A program made the translations under genes and the position numbers. A DNA stretch of 64,000 nt from JACVRW01 sp963827065 (GTDB lineage: Bacteria; Actinomycetota; Thermoleophilia; Solirubrobacterales; Thermoleophilaceae): NCBI GenBank assembly GCA_963827065.1, contig CAWGZM010000003.1, forward strand, positions 186,001 to 250,000, read 5' to 3'. The notes under the pieces were generated by a model. The model searched no databases. It saw nothing but the letters and a program-made list of their open reading frames with translations, and had not been told where the DNA came from. This document shows, piece by piece, positions 50,735-58,395 of this stretch (position 1 is the first letter of the stretch; the number at the start of each line of letters is the position of its first letter).

Positions 50735-51403
50735 CTAAGCGGCGAACAGGGTGAGGTCCGGCTCGCGCTCGCCCTTCAGGACGGCGAGGTCGACCTCGAC
50801 GCAGGCGATCCCGCGCGCCTCCGCCAGCACGCGCGCCTGGGGCTTCATTACCTGGGCAGCCAGGATGCCCCGGCAGCGCCCGAGGCCCGGCGCGGTCTGG
50901 ATGCGCTCGAGGTAGCGGGTCAGCTGTTCGACGGCGTCAATGGTCCCGATTCGCTTGATCTCGACCGCCACGTAGTGGTCGGACGCGTCGCGGCACATGA
51001 GGTCGACCGGGCCGATGTCCGTGGGCCACTCGCGGCGGATTAGCCGCAGCCCCTCACCGCACCAGCCGGGCGCGTCCGCGAGGAGCTCCTGCAGCTCGCG
51101 CTCGACGCCCTCCTTCTCGAGCGCGGCCGCCTCGCCCATGTCGTGCCTCGTGTCCGAGATCACGTCGGCGATGCGGATCTCGAGCCGGTCCTCCGTGCCC
51201 GGCTTGCGGACCGTCATCGAGTCCGGCTCCTCCTCGATGATCGTCGGCGCCGTCATCCAGTTGGACGGCTTGTAGCCGCCGCTGTCCGCGTGCACCATCA
51301 CCGAGCCGTCCGCCTTGACCATCACGAGTCGCAGGGCCTCCGGCAGCAGGGCGGTCAGCCGGCCGGTGTAGACGACCTCGCAGCGGGCGACGATCAGGCG
51401 CAC
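50735..51403 (-). CDS. nucS: Mismatch-specific endonuclease NucS (EndoMS)
   Basis: A 222-residue NucS. MRLIVARCEVVYTGRLTALL and VHADSGGYKPSNWMTAP are the N-terminal DNA-binding domain. GPVDLMCRDASDHYVAVEIK with RIGTIDAVEQLTRYLERI carries the PD-(D/E)xK catalytic Asp, Glu, Lys and Gln. The C-terminal EPDLTLFAA resembles the sliding-clamp contact motif of the family. It cuts both strands at mismatches such as G-T and replaces MutS/MutL in most actinobacteria. GTG 51403 gives the usual N-terminus. It lies downstream of the TetR gene on the same strand, 11 bp apart. Confidence 0.95.
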   Translation of the reverse strand: MRLIVARCEVVYTGRLTALLPEALRLVMVKADGSVMVHADSGGYKPSNWMTAPTIIEEEPDSMTVRKPGTEDRLEIRIADVISDTRHDMGEAAALEKEGVERELQELLADAPGWCGEGLRLIRREWPTDIGPVDLMCRDASDHYVAVEIKRIGTIDAVEQLTRYLERIQTAPGLGRCRGILAAQVMKPQARVLAEARGIACVEVDLAVLKGEREPDLTLFAA

Positions 51404-51414
51404 GCGAAAGGACG

Positions 51415-52011
51415 CTAGACCGGAGTTCGGACGGCCCGGCGCGCGAGCTGCTCCCAGCCCGCCTTGATCTCGTCAAGCGTGCGTCCGCGGTCGGTGCGCA
51501 TGAAGAGCACGAGCTGGGAGTCGAGCGCCGCCAGCAGGGCGTCGGCGAGGTAGCCGGCGTCAGCGTCCGGGTCTGCCTCCGCGATCAGCAGCTCGAGGTG
51601 GGTGCGGTGGCTCGCGTAGACGCTGCCGCGAAAGCGTGCGCCGACCGGCCCGCTCTCCGCGGCCAGCACGATGTCGCCGTGCGAGTCGAGCACGTGGAGC
51701 CAGGCGTGCCCGAACGCGACGATGCGCTCGACCGGCGGCGCGCCTGGCCCGAGCGGCGCGGGACCGCGGATGACCTGCTCCTGGAACTCGCGCTCGCGCG
51801 CGTCGAGCAGAGCGAGCGCCAGGCCGGCGCGGTCGCCGAAGCGGCGGTAGAGCGTCCCCTTGCCGACGCCCGCCTCCTCGGCCACGCGATCCATCGAGAC
51901 CGCCGCCGGTCCCTCCTCGTCGAAGAGGCGGCGGGCCGCGGCGAGGATCAGCTCGCGGTTGCGGGCGGCGTCGCTGCGCTCGCGCGGCCGGCCGGAGACG
52001 GGGAGATCCAC
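51415..52011 (-). CDS. TetR-family transcriptional regulator
   Basis: About 198 residues. RNRELILAAARRLFDEEGPA with VSMDRVAEEAGVGKGTLYRR and FGDRAGLALALL is a canonical TetR HTH. The C-terminal ligand domain (YASHRTHLELLIAEADPDAD) is variable, as usual. GTG 52011 was chosen; the frame is open to a TTG at 52047, but that abuts one of two 14-bp palindromes forming the probable operator. It is divergent from the rhodanese-like gene, its likely target along with itself. nucS follows on the same strand and might be co-transcribed. Confidence 0.88.
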   Translation of the reverse strand: MDLPVSGRPRERSDAARNRELILAAARRLFDEEGPAAVSMDRVAEEAGVGKGTLYRRFGDRAGLALALLDAREREFQEQVIRGPAPLGPGAPPVERIVAFGHAWLHVLDSHGDIVLAAESGPVGARFRGSVYASHRTHLELLIAEADPDADAGYLADALLAALDSQLVLFMRTDRGRTLDEIKAGWEQLARRAVRTPV

Positions 52012-52048
52012 GGGCTCACCGTAGGCAGCGAAGGCCTTCCTCGTCAAC

Positions 52049-52098
52049 CGGACTATGGTCCGCTATCTTTCACGATCAGATAAGCGGACGTTAGTCCG
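52049..52098. promoter_or_regulatory. Twin TetR operators CGGAC-N4-GTCCG within a larger inverted repeat
   Basis: Two 14-bp palindromes, 52049-52062 (N4 TATG) and 52085-52098 (N4 GTTA), start 36 bp apart in the gap between tetR and the rhodanese gene. The flanking bases extend them into one imperfect inverted repeat (52048-52068 against 52078-52099). Two dimers could bind and control both divergent genes. Confidence 0.75.
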
Positions 52099-52119
52099 GA
52101 TACACGAGAGGAGATCGAG

Positions 52120-52461
52120 ATGGCGGAGAAGATCACGCGACCCGAGCTTCGCGAGCTGATCGAGCGCGGCGAGGTGACGCTCGTCCATGCGCTACCGGAG
52201 CCCTACTTCCGAAAGGAGCACATCGCCGGTGCGATCCAGCTCGATCACGAGCGCGTCGCCGAGGAGGCCCCGCAGCGGCTGCCGGACAGGGACGCCCGGA
52301 TCGTCACCTACTGCGCCAATCTGGCCTGCCCCAACTCGGAGATCGCGGCGAACCGGCTCGTGGCGCTCGGCTACACCGACGTGCGCGAGTACGCCGAGGG
52401 AATCGCCGACTGGATCGAGGCGGGGCTGCCCGTCGAGGGCGAGGTCGGAGCCCCGGTCTAG
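52120..52461 (+). CDS. Rhodanese-like domain protein
   Basis: A 113-residue single-domain rhodanese. LIERGEVTLVHALPEPYFRK and EHIAGAIQLDHERVAEEAPQ match the N-terminal sheet and H-I-x-G-A motif. ARIVTYCANLACPNSEIAAN holds the active-site Cys in the YC position, with a second Cys six residues later. It could transfer sulfane sulfur to cyanide or thiols, or act in thiol-stress handling. An SD-like GAGAGGAGATCGAG lies before ATG 52120. Control by the divergent TetR through twin operators is likely. The stop shares CTAG with the convergent plsC-like gene. Confidence 0.9.
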   Translation: MAEKITRPELRELIERGEVTLVHALPEPYFRKEHIAGAIQLDHERVAEEAPQRLPDRDARIVTYCANLACPNSEIAANRLVALGYTDVREYAEGIADWIEAGLPVEGEVGAPV

Positions 52462-53192
52462 CGCTTGCGGTGACTGCGGATCAGCGCGCCCACGCCGATC
52501 CCGAGCGCGGCGAGGCCCGCCGCGATCAGCGTCGGGCGCGCCCGCAGGCGCCGGTACTCGCCCTCGACCTCGGGCCAGAGCCTGCCCTCAATCAACTCGC
52601 CGGCGCCCTCGGGGGTGGGCGGCAGCTGCTCCACCGGGATCGGCTCCGAGAACGCCACCTGCACCCGCCGCGGCTTTGGGAACGGCCCGGCGAAGAGCGC
52701 CTCCGTGCCGGTGATCGCGCAGGGGACGAGCGGCGCGCCGGAGTCGAGCGCGATGTGGCCCGCACCGCGCCGTGGGTGGCCGAGTCCCTCGGGGTCGCGC
52801 ACGCGCGTGCCCTCCGGGAAGAGCGCGAGCAGGCCGCCCTGGCGCAGGATCGTGCGCGCGGTCTCGAGCGCGTCGGCGTCCGACTGTCCCCGCCGCACGG
52901 GGAACGCGCCGAGCCTGACGAGCAGCCGGCCGTAGCGCGCCTCTACCAACTCGCTCTTCGCCATGAAGCGCAGGTGCCGCCGCGTGCAGGCGGCGATGAA
53001 GAAGGAGTCATAGAAGCTCTTGTGGTTGGGCGCAACGATCGCCGGCCCCTCGGCGGGGATGTGCTCGGCGCCCGCGATGTGCATGCGGAAGTAGATGCGC
53101 ATGAACGGAACGATCAGGGAGCGGACGCAGACGTAGAGCGGCCGCGAGACCCCCTTCTCGCGCGCGAGCCGGTTGGCCTCCTCGTTCGTCAC
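52458..53192 (-). CDS. plsC: 1-acyl-sn-glycerol-3-phosphate acyltransferase family protein (PlsC-like)
   Basis: A 244-residue membrane-associated acyltransferase. GPAIVAPNHKSFYDSFFIAA is motif I with the catalytic His and Asp of HX4D. RRHLRFMAKSELVEARYGRL is motif II, GGLLALFPEGTRVRDPEGLG motif III, and SGAPLVPCAITGTEALFAG motif IV. It acylates lysophosphatidate or a related lysolipid in phospholipid synthesis. GTG 53192 (MTNEEANRLAREKGVSRPLY) was chosen; the frame is open to 53555 through sequence without family character. A C-terminal hydrophobic segment (LIAAGLAALGIGVGALI) may anchor it. Confidence 0.9.
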   Translation of the reverse strand: MTNEEANRLAREKGVSRPLYVCVRSLIVPFMRIYFRMHIAGAEHIPAEGPAIVAPNHKSFYDSFFIAACTRRHLRFMAKSELVEARYGRLLVRLGAFPVRRGQSDADALETARTILRQGGLLALFPEGTRVRDPEGLGHPRRGAGHIALDSGAPLVPCAITGTEALFAGPFPKPRRVQVAFSEPIPVEQLPPTPEGAGELIEGRLWPEVEGEYRRLRARPTLIAAGLAALGIGVGALIRSHRKR

Positions 53193-53285
53193 GAGCCGTG
53201 ACGCTACCGCTACCTGCGGCGCGTTTCCGGCCTTCGAGAGCCGGGTAGCCGAACCTCGAACAGCGACCCAAGGGGGCGGACCGCA

Positions 53286-53474
53286 ATGAGCATTCTCGAC
53301 AAGATCATGGGCCGCGGCAAGAAGGCCGCGGGCGACCTGACGGGCGACGCGAGCCTGCGCCAGCAGGGTCGGCGCGAGGAGCGCAAGGGCGAGGAGAAGG
53401 AGAAGCTCGCCGAGGCGCAGGAGCGCGCCGACGAGAAGGCCCAAGACGTCGCGGACCTCGAGCGGCGCACCTGA
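53286..53474 (+). CDS. CsbD-like small hydrophilic stress protein
   Basis: A 62-residue highly charged protein, MSILDKIMGRGKKAAGDLTG then DASLRQQGRREERKGEEKEK and a Glu/Arg/Lys-rich helix. The early K-x-x-G-D-L-T-G-D--L---G pattern is that of CsbD/YjbJ-type proteins, which accumulate in general stress responses and have no known enzymatic role. A purine-rich AAGGGGGCGG (53270-53279) precedes ATG 53286. A 10-bp-stem hairpin follows 15 bp after the stop and probably ends the transcript. Confidence 0.85.
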   Translation: MSILDKIMGRGKKAAGDLTGDASLRQQGRREERKGEEKEKLAEAQERADEKAQDVADLERRT

Positions 53475-53488
53475 GCTTCCCCTCATGA

Positions 53489-53519
53489 ATCGCCGGAGGG
53501 CAATGCGCTCTCCGGCGAT
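53489..53519 (+). terminator. Hairpin terminator after the CsbD-like gene
   Basis: ATCGCCGGAG and CTCCGGCGAT (53489-53498 and 53510-53519) form a perfect 10-bp stem with an 11-base loop. No T-run follows, as is common in high-GC actinobacteria. It sits between the CsbD-like gene and the AI-2E-type gene at 53533. Confidence 0.65.
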
Positions 53520-53532
53520 ACCGTAGGGCCCG

Positions 53533-54666
53533 ATGGAGGAGCATCGGCCAGCCACGCCACAGGTCGTCTACCGGGCGGTTCTCCTGGCCGCCGGCCTGCT
53601 CCTCTTCGGGCTGCTTTTCCGCCAGCTCGTAACGCTGCTGCTGGCGATCCTCATCACGGTGATCGTGGCCATCCCGCTGGCCGCGGTCGCGGGCCGGCTC
53701 GAGCGCTACCGGGTCCCGCGCCCGATCGGAACCCTGCTCGCGCTGCTTGCCGGCGTCGGGACGATCGCGCTCGTCGTCTACCTCCTGATTCCACCCTTCG
53801 TCGACCAGACGGAGGAGTTCGTGGACGACGTTCCGGGCATCGTCACGAACCTCGAGGAGATGTACGCCGACCTGACCGGCCAGGACTCAGGCGAGGTCGG
53901 CGATCAGGTCGAGACGTTCGCGGAGCGGCTGACGGACGACCCGGACCGCCTGATCGGGCCCATCACCTCGATCGGCCTGAACCTCGCAGGCATCGCCGCG
54001 GCGCTCGTGCTGATCCTGATCACGGCCTACTACATGGCGGTGCGCCCCGAGCCGCTCGTCAACGGCCTCCTCAGGCTGGCGCCGCCAAGCCGCCGCGCGC
54101 ACGTCCGGCATGTCCTCGAGCGACTGCGCCGGGCCTGGATCGGCTGGATGGAGGGCGTCGCGATCGACATGGTCCTGACGTTCGTGCTGCTCTTCGTAGC
54201 GCTCACGATCATCGGGCTCGACTTCGCGATCTTCTTCGCGGTTCTCTCGGCGCTGCTCGTCGTCGTCCCCTACTTCGGCGCGATCGCCGGCGCCGTGCCG
54301 CCGACCCTGTTCGCGCTGACCGACTCGCCCGGAAAGGCGCTCATCGTGCTCGGCGCGTACGTGCTCGTCCAGCAGATCGAGAGCAACGTCACGATCCCGG
54401 TCGTGATGGCTCAGCGGGTGCGGTTGCATCCCGCGGTGGTCGCCATCGGCGTGGTCGTGGTGGGGCAGCTGTTCGGCTTCGTGGGCCTGTTCGTGGCCGT
54501 GCCGATCCTGTCGCTCGTCGTGATCGCGGTCGAGGAGTTCTGGGTCAAGCCGGTCGAGGCGCAGCACGCCGAGCGAAAACGGCCCGACATCGACCTGCCC
54601 GAGTCGCTCGAGCAGGAGCTGGCCCCGGATGAGGCGGAGGCGAAGCCGCTCAGACCAGCTTCGTGA
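53533..54666 (+). CDS. AI-2E family membrane permease (TqsA/YdiK/PerM type)
   Basis: A 377-residue membrane protein with about seven or eight hydrophobic helices. The start (LAIFITVIVAIPL-like: LLAILITVIVAIPLAAVAGR) and the segments VVYLLIPPFVDQTEEFVDDV, FFAVLSALLVVVPYFGAIAG and QQIESNVTIPVVMAQRVRLH are characteristic. Relatives export autoinducer-2 or act as Na/H antiporters; most are uncharacterised. ATG 53533. The charged C-terminal tail (ESLEQELAPDEAEAKPLR) is cytosolic. The last 17 bp overlap a tiny membrane-protein gene on the other strand. Confidence 0.9.
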   Translation: MEEHRPATPQVVYRAVLLAAGLLLFGLLFRQLVTLLLAILITVIVAIPLAAVAGRLERYRVPRPIGTLLALLAGVGTIALVVYLLIPPFVDQTEEFVDDVPGIVTNLEEMYADLTGQDSGEVGDQVETFAERLTDDPDRLIGPITSIGLNLAGIAAALVLILITAYYMAVRPEPLVNGLLRLAPPSRRAHVRHVLERLRRAWIGWMEGVAIDMVLTFVLLFVALTIIGLDFAIFFAVLSALLVVVPYFGAIAGAVPPTLFALTDSPGKALIVLGAYVLVQQIESNVTIPVVMAQRVRLHPAVVAIGVVVVGQLFGFVGLFVAVPILSLVVIAVEEFWVKPVEAQHAERKRPDIDLPESLEQELAPDEAEAKPLRPAS

Positions 54667-54745
54667 TCGCGATCACCGCGCCGATCAGCACGAAGATCAC
54701 GATCAGGACCAGGACGACGATCCAGAAGCGGGGGGTTTCCTGCAC
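54650..54745 (-). CDS. Tiny single-helix membrane protein (31 aa)
   Basis: The frame GTG 54745 to TGA 54652-54650 gives MQETPRFWIVVLVLIVIFVL followed by IGAVIAITKLV. It is a short polar start, one long membrane helix, and a lysine near the end. Its GTG lies 10 bp after the TAA of the response-regulator gene on the same strand, so it would be co-transcribed. The strictly hydrophobic composition with GC-rich third positions makes chance unlikely. There is no clear SD. Its role is unknown; such proteins often modulate larger membrane complexes. Confidence 0.55.
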   Translation of the reverse strand: MQETPRFWIVVLVLIVIFVLIGAVIAITKLV

Positions 54746-54755
54746 CCGCGGGGTT

Positions 54756-55382
54756 TTACTCGATCATCGCCTGGCGAAGTGCGATCGCCACGGCGTGCAC
54801 GCGCGTGTCGGCCTCGAGCTTGAGGATCGCGCGCTTCGTGTCCGACTTGACCGTCTCGACCGAGAGGCCGATCCGGCGGGCGACCTCCTCGGTGTGGAGC
54901 CCCTCGGCCAGCAGCTGCAGGATCTCCCGCTCGCGCTCGGACAGCGGGGCGTCGGGGCCCACGGCTGACATCAGGAGCGTCGGCGACAGCGACGGGTCGA
55001 CGAACGGCTTCCCGGTCGTCACCGTGCGCACCGCACGCAGCAGGTCCTCGGGCGGCGAGCCCTTCATGACGTAGCCGCGCGCGCCGGCCGCGATCGCGTC
55101 CGACAGCAGCCGCTTGTCGCCATAGGCCGAGAACATGACCGTCTGAACGTCCGGACATGACTCGGCGATCCGTTTGATGGCGGAAATGCCGTCGATTCCC
55201 GGCAGGCGGACGTCCATGATCACGACCTGCGGGCGCAGCTTCTTGCATGCGTCGATCACGCTTTCGCCGTTTTCGACCGTCCCGACGAGCTCCATGTCGG
55301 GCACCTGCCCGAACATGTGGCCGAGTCCTTGCCTCACGGTCGGGTGATCGTCCACAGCCAGACACCTAACGGTGGTGGACAT
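54756..55382 (-). CDS. NarL/FixJ-type response regulator
   Basis: A 208-residue two-component regulator. The receiver domain has LAVDDHPTVRQGLGHMFGQV (acidic pair), VVIMDVRLPGIDGISAIKRI with the phosphoacceptor Asp, VQTVMFSAYGDKRLL with Thr/Ser, and GARGYVMKGSPPEDLLRAV with the Lys. The LuxR HTH is LSEREREILQLLAEGLHTEE with VARRIGLSVETVKSDTKRAI. No cognate histidine kinase is in the window. ATG 55382 was chosen over an open frame running to 55535. It is divergent from uspA, 86 bp apart. Confidence 0.92.
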   Translation of the reverse strand: MSTTVRCLAVDDHPTVRQGLGHMFGQVPDMELVGTVENGESVIDACKKLRPQVVIMDVRLPGIDGISAIKRIAESCPDVQTVMFSAYGDKRLLSDAIAAGARGYVMKGSPPEDLLRAVRTVTTGKPFVDPSLSPTLLMSAVGPDAPLSEREREILQLLAEGLHTEEVARRIGLSVETVKSDTKRAILKLEADTRVHAVAIALRQAMIE

Positions 55383-55468
55383 CGGGCCTACAGTAATGCC
55401 AATTTGTCTATTCGGCCAACGACTTATGATCAGGATGCTTTTTTCGGACCTATGGGCGAGGAGGACCT

Positions 55469-55912
55469 TTGTTCGGTTCGATAGTGGTGGGAACTGACGG
55501 ATCGGAGACGGCGAGCGAAGCCGTGCGCCAGGCAACCGAGCTGGCTGGCAAGCTTGGAGCCAAGGTCCACCTGGTCAGCGCATACGAGCCAGTCTCGGAG
55601 GGACGCCTGCGCGAGGAGCGCCAGCAGGTGCCGGGCGACCTCCAGTGGATGGTCAACCCGCGCGAGGACGTGAGCCAGACCCTCGAGGCCGCCGCCGAGG
55701 GCCTGCGCGAGTCCGGGGTCGAGGTCGAGACACACGCCCGCGAGGGCGACCCTGCGGACGCGATCCTCGACGTGGCCGAGGAGGAGGAGGCCGACCTGAT
55801 CGTCGTCGGCAACAAGGGCATGACGGGCGCGAAGCGCTTCCTGCTCGGAAGCGTCCCGAACAAGGTGTCCCACCACGCCCCCTGCAGCGTGATGATCATC
55901 CGGACGACCTAA
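55469..55912 (+). CDS. Universal stress protein (UspA family)
   Basis: A 147-residue Usp. MFGSIVVGTDGSETASEAVR is the first strand and helix. ADLIVVGNKGMTGAKRFLLG with SVPNKVSHHAPCSVMII contains the G-2x-G-9x-G-S ATP-binding motif, so it should bind ATP. The start is TTG 55469, fixed by the strong GAGGAGG ribosome site at 55458-55464. Usp proteins help survival in starvation or oxidative stress. It is divergent from a NarL-type regulator and converges with the subtilase. Confidence 0.92.
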   Translation: MFGSIVVGTDGSETASEAVRQATELAGKLGAKVHLVSAYEPVSEGRLREERQQVPGDLQWMVNPREDVSQTLEAAAEGLRESGVEVETHAREGDPADAILDVAEEEEADLIVVGNKGMTGAKRFLLGSVPNKVSHHAPCSVMIIRTT

Positions 55913-55927
55913 ACAGCGGCCGAGGTC

Positions 55928-57229
55928 CTACCGGAGCGCCGCTCCGGCGTCCACGAGTCCCGCCCCGTAGCGGTCGGGGCGGTCGGTCGGCCGGGCGGTC
56001 GCCTCGATGTGCGCCTCGACGGCCTGTGGCGACGCGTTCGCTCCGAGCCGATTTGTCGCCATGATCAGCGCGGCGATCGCCGATACGTGCGGCGCCGCCA
56101 TCGACGTGCCCTCGTAGCCGCCCGGCAGGCCGAAGCGGCGCACGCCCTTCGTCACGAAGGTCTGCTGGAAGATCGGCTTCCCGAACCCGTCGGGGTCGCA
56201 GTGCTGGCTGTCCCAGACGCTGTCCGCGTTGGGGGCGTCGGCGCCGCCGCCCGGCGCCACGACGTCGAGGTCGCGGCCCGAGTTTGAGTAGTCCGCCTGG
56301 CACCCCGTGATCGTGGTGGCGCCGACGGCCAGCACCGATGTGGCGCGCGCGGGATAGGCCACCGTGAAGTCGGCCTGGTTGCCGGCGGCGCCGACGACGA
56401 GGCTGCCGTGGCGGCGCGCGTAGCGCAGCGCGCCGATCACGTCCGGGATCTCGGCGGCGCGCACCTCGGCCGGGAACTCGAGCGAGAGGTTGATCACGTC
56501 GGCGCCGTAGCGGGCGGCCCAGCGGATCGCGCGTGCGATCGCCGCCGAGTCGCCCGAACCTTGGTCGTCGAGCACCCGCAGCGGCATGATCTTCGCGTTG
56601 TAGGCGATCCCGGCCGTGGCGACGCCGTTGCCGGTCGTCTGCGCGATCGTGCCCGCCACGTGGGTGCCGTGGCCGAAGGAGTCGTTCGGGTGCCGGTCGT
56701 TGTCGATGAAGTCGAACGGCCTGACGAAGGTCGAGTGGCGCAGGTCGGGTGCGCGCCTGAAGCGCCCGCGGCTCTCGTAGGCCACGCCGCTGTCGAGGAC
56801 GGCGACGGTTGCCCCGCGGCCGCCCGGGGCGCCGAGCTGCTCGGCGAGCGTCCACGCCTCGATGACGTTGATGCCCCAGGGCTGGAACAGGTTCCACTGG
56901 CGCCGCGTGCCCGGGTCGGTCGCCGGAAGCGCGGCGGCGTGCGCCCTCCAATTGGGCACGGCGTACTTCACGTTCGGGTCGTCCTCGAGCTCGGCGATCG
57001 TCTCGCGCACGGACTCGCCGTCCTCGATGGCGAGCTGCTCGGACCCGCCGGGCAGCGCCTGCTCGACGACCGTGCCGGTGTCGTCCTGGGCAGTCGCCGC
57101 GACGCTCGCGGTGATCCCGTCGTCGTAGTGGACGATCACCTCACCCGGGACGTAGCCGTCTGCCGCCGCGGATGCGGGCAGGGCCAGTGCGCCCAGGACG
57201 AGTGCAGTGAGGAGGAGGCGGGTCGGCAT
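55928..57229 (-). CDS. Secreted S8-family serine protease (subtilase)
   Basis: A 433-residue exported protease. The signal peptide is MPTRLLLTALVLGALALPAS. A fervidolysin-type prodomain follows (VPGEVIVHYDDG, VRETIAELEDDPNVKYAVPN). The catalytic Asp is in GRGATVAVLDSGVAYESRG near residue 145, His in NDSFGHGTHVAGTIAQTTG near residue 187, and Ser in GYEGTSMAAPHVSAIAALIM near residue 377. It would degrade extracellular proteins. No C-terminal domain follows the catalytic one. ATG 57229 lies 59 bp from the divergent epimerase start. Confidence 0.94.
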   Translation of the reverse strand: MPTRLLLTALVLGALALPASAAADGYVPGEVIVHYDDGITASVAATAQDDTGTVVEQALPGGSEQLAIEDGESVRETIAELEDDPNVKYAVPNWRAHAAALPATDPGTRRQWNLFQPWGINVIEAWTLAEQLGAPGGRGATVAVLDSGVAYESRGRFRRAPDLRHSTFVRPFDFIDNDRHPNDSFGHGTHVAGTIAQTTGNGVATAGIAYNAKIMPLRVLDDQGSGDSAAIARAIRWAARYGADVINLSLEFPAEVRAAEIPDVIGALRYARRHGSLVVGAAGNQADFTVAYPARATSVLAVGATTITGCQADYSNSGRDLDVVAPGGGADAPNADSVWDSQHCDPDGFGKPIFQQTFVTKGVRRFGLPGGYEGTSMAAPHVSAIAALIMATNRLGANASPQAVEAHIEATARPTDRPDRYGAGLVDAGAALR

Positions 57230-57288
57230 TGGTCTACGGTGCGCTTCGCAGTGTATGTACGCACAAACAACCGCTGGAGACGGAAGTT

Positions 57289-58395
57289 GTGAGCGTCTGC
57301 GTTACAGGCGCCACTGGCTACATCGGTGCGCACGTGGCCAAACTTGTGTCCGAGCGGCTCGGACCGCCGCGAGTGACCTACCGCGACGAGAGCCGGCTCG
57401 CCCGGCTCGCTGGGACCGAGGCGGAGCCGGTTCGCGCCGACGTGCTCGACCGCGCGGCGCTGCGCCGGGCCTTCCGCGGCTGCACCACGGTCATCCACTG
57501 CGCCGGCCTGGTGGCGGCGCGCCCGGCCGAGCTCGTCTGGAGCATGAACGCTCTGGCGCCGCGCGTCGTCGTCGAGGCGGCCGCCGCCGAGGAGGTCCGC
57601 CGCGTAGTCGTCACCTCGAGCGTGGCGGGCATCGGACCGGGGCCGCCCGGGCGGCCCGGCACGGAGGACGACCTCTATCGCGGCGGCGGGCTCGGGCTCA
57701 CCTATCCGGACGCCAAGCACGAGGGCGAGGCGGAGGCGCTCGCCGCTGGCGCCCGGCTCGGGATCGAGGTGGTCGTCGTGAACCCGGCTTACGTATTCGG
57801 GCCGGCGCTCGACAGGGAGACGCCCGGCGAGACGTCCACGCGCATGATCGGCAACTACCTGCGCGGGCGGCTGCCGGCGATCGTCGACGGCGAGACCAAC
57901 GTCGTCGACGTCCGCGACGTCGCGAAGGGACACGTGCTGGCAGCGGAGCGGGGGAAGCCGGGCGAGCGCTACGTGCTGGGCGGGCATGATCTCAGCTGGG
58001 TCGAGCTGTTCGAGCGCGTGGCCGGTCTGTCCGGCGTTCGCCACCCGCTGATCGTGCTGCCGCCCGAGGCGGGCGACGTCGCGCGCGCCTTCGAGGAGCT
58101 CGGGCTGCCGCTGCCGATCCGCGCCGAGGGCTTCGTCCTGATGAGCGCCAACTGGCGCTACTCCTCGCGCAAGGCACGCGGCGAGCTCGGCTACCGGGCT
58201 CGGCCGCTCGATCGCACGCTCGGGGACACGATCGACTGGTACCGAGAGCTGATCGACAGCGGCCGGCTCGGGGGCGGGTCGCCCTCGCCGCTCTCGCTGG
58301 CCGCGCTCGGGGTCCGGCTGGCGGGCCGGGCCGGGCTGCTCGCTCCGCTGCGTGCCGCCGAGCGGCGCGTCGGCCGGAGGCTCGTGACGCCGTGA
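57289..58395 (+). CDS. NAD(P)-dependent extended SDR (epimerase/dehydratase family)
   Basis: A 368-residue extended SDR. MSVCVTGATGYIGAHVAKLV holds the TGxxGxxG cofactor motif. VIHCAGLVAARPAELVWSMN and VVVTSSVAGIGPGPPGRP lead to LTYPDAKHEGEAEAL with the catalytic Tyr-x-x-x-Lys. VVNPAYVFGPALDRETPG closes the site. It resembles hopanoid-associated sugar epimerases and dihydroflavonol-reductase-like enzymes. GTG 57289 was chosen, with GGAG ten bases upstream; an earlier in-frame ATG at 57229 would overlap the divergent protease promoter. The stop overlaps the tadA start (GTGA). Confidence 0.88.
   Translation: MSVCVTGATGYIGAHVAKLVSERLGPPRVTYRDESRLARLAGTEAEPVRADVLDRAALRRAFRGCTTVIHCAGLVAARPAELVWSMNALAPRVVVEAAAAEEVRRVVVTSSVAGIGPGPPGRPGTEDDLYRGGGLGLTYPDAKHEGEAEALAAGARLGIEVVVVNPAYVFGPALDRETPGETSTRMIGNYLRGRLPAIVDGETNVVDVRDVAKGHVLAAERGKPGERYVLGGHDLSWVELFERVAGLSGVRHPLIVLPPEAGDVARAFEELGLPLPIRAEGFVLMSANWRYSSRKARGELGYRARPLDRTLGDTIDWYRELIDSGRLGGGSPSPLSLAALGVRLAGRAGLLAPLRAAERRVGRRLVTP

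Noticed and set aside
57229..57288. Upstream ATG start for the epimerase
   Set aside because: It would add 20 residues without family character and overlap the divergent protease start region; GTG 57289 directly precedes the TGATGYIG motif and has an SD.
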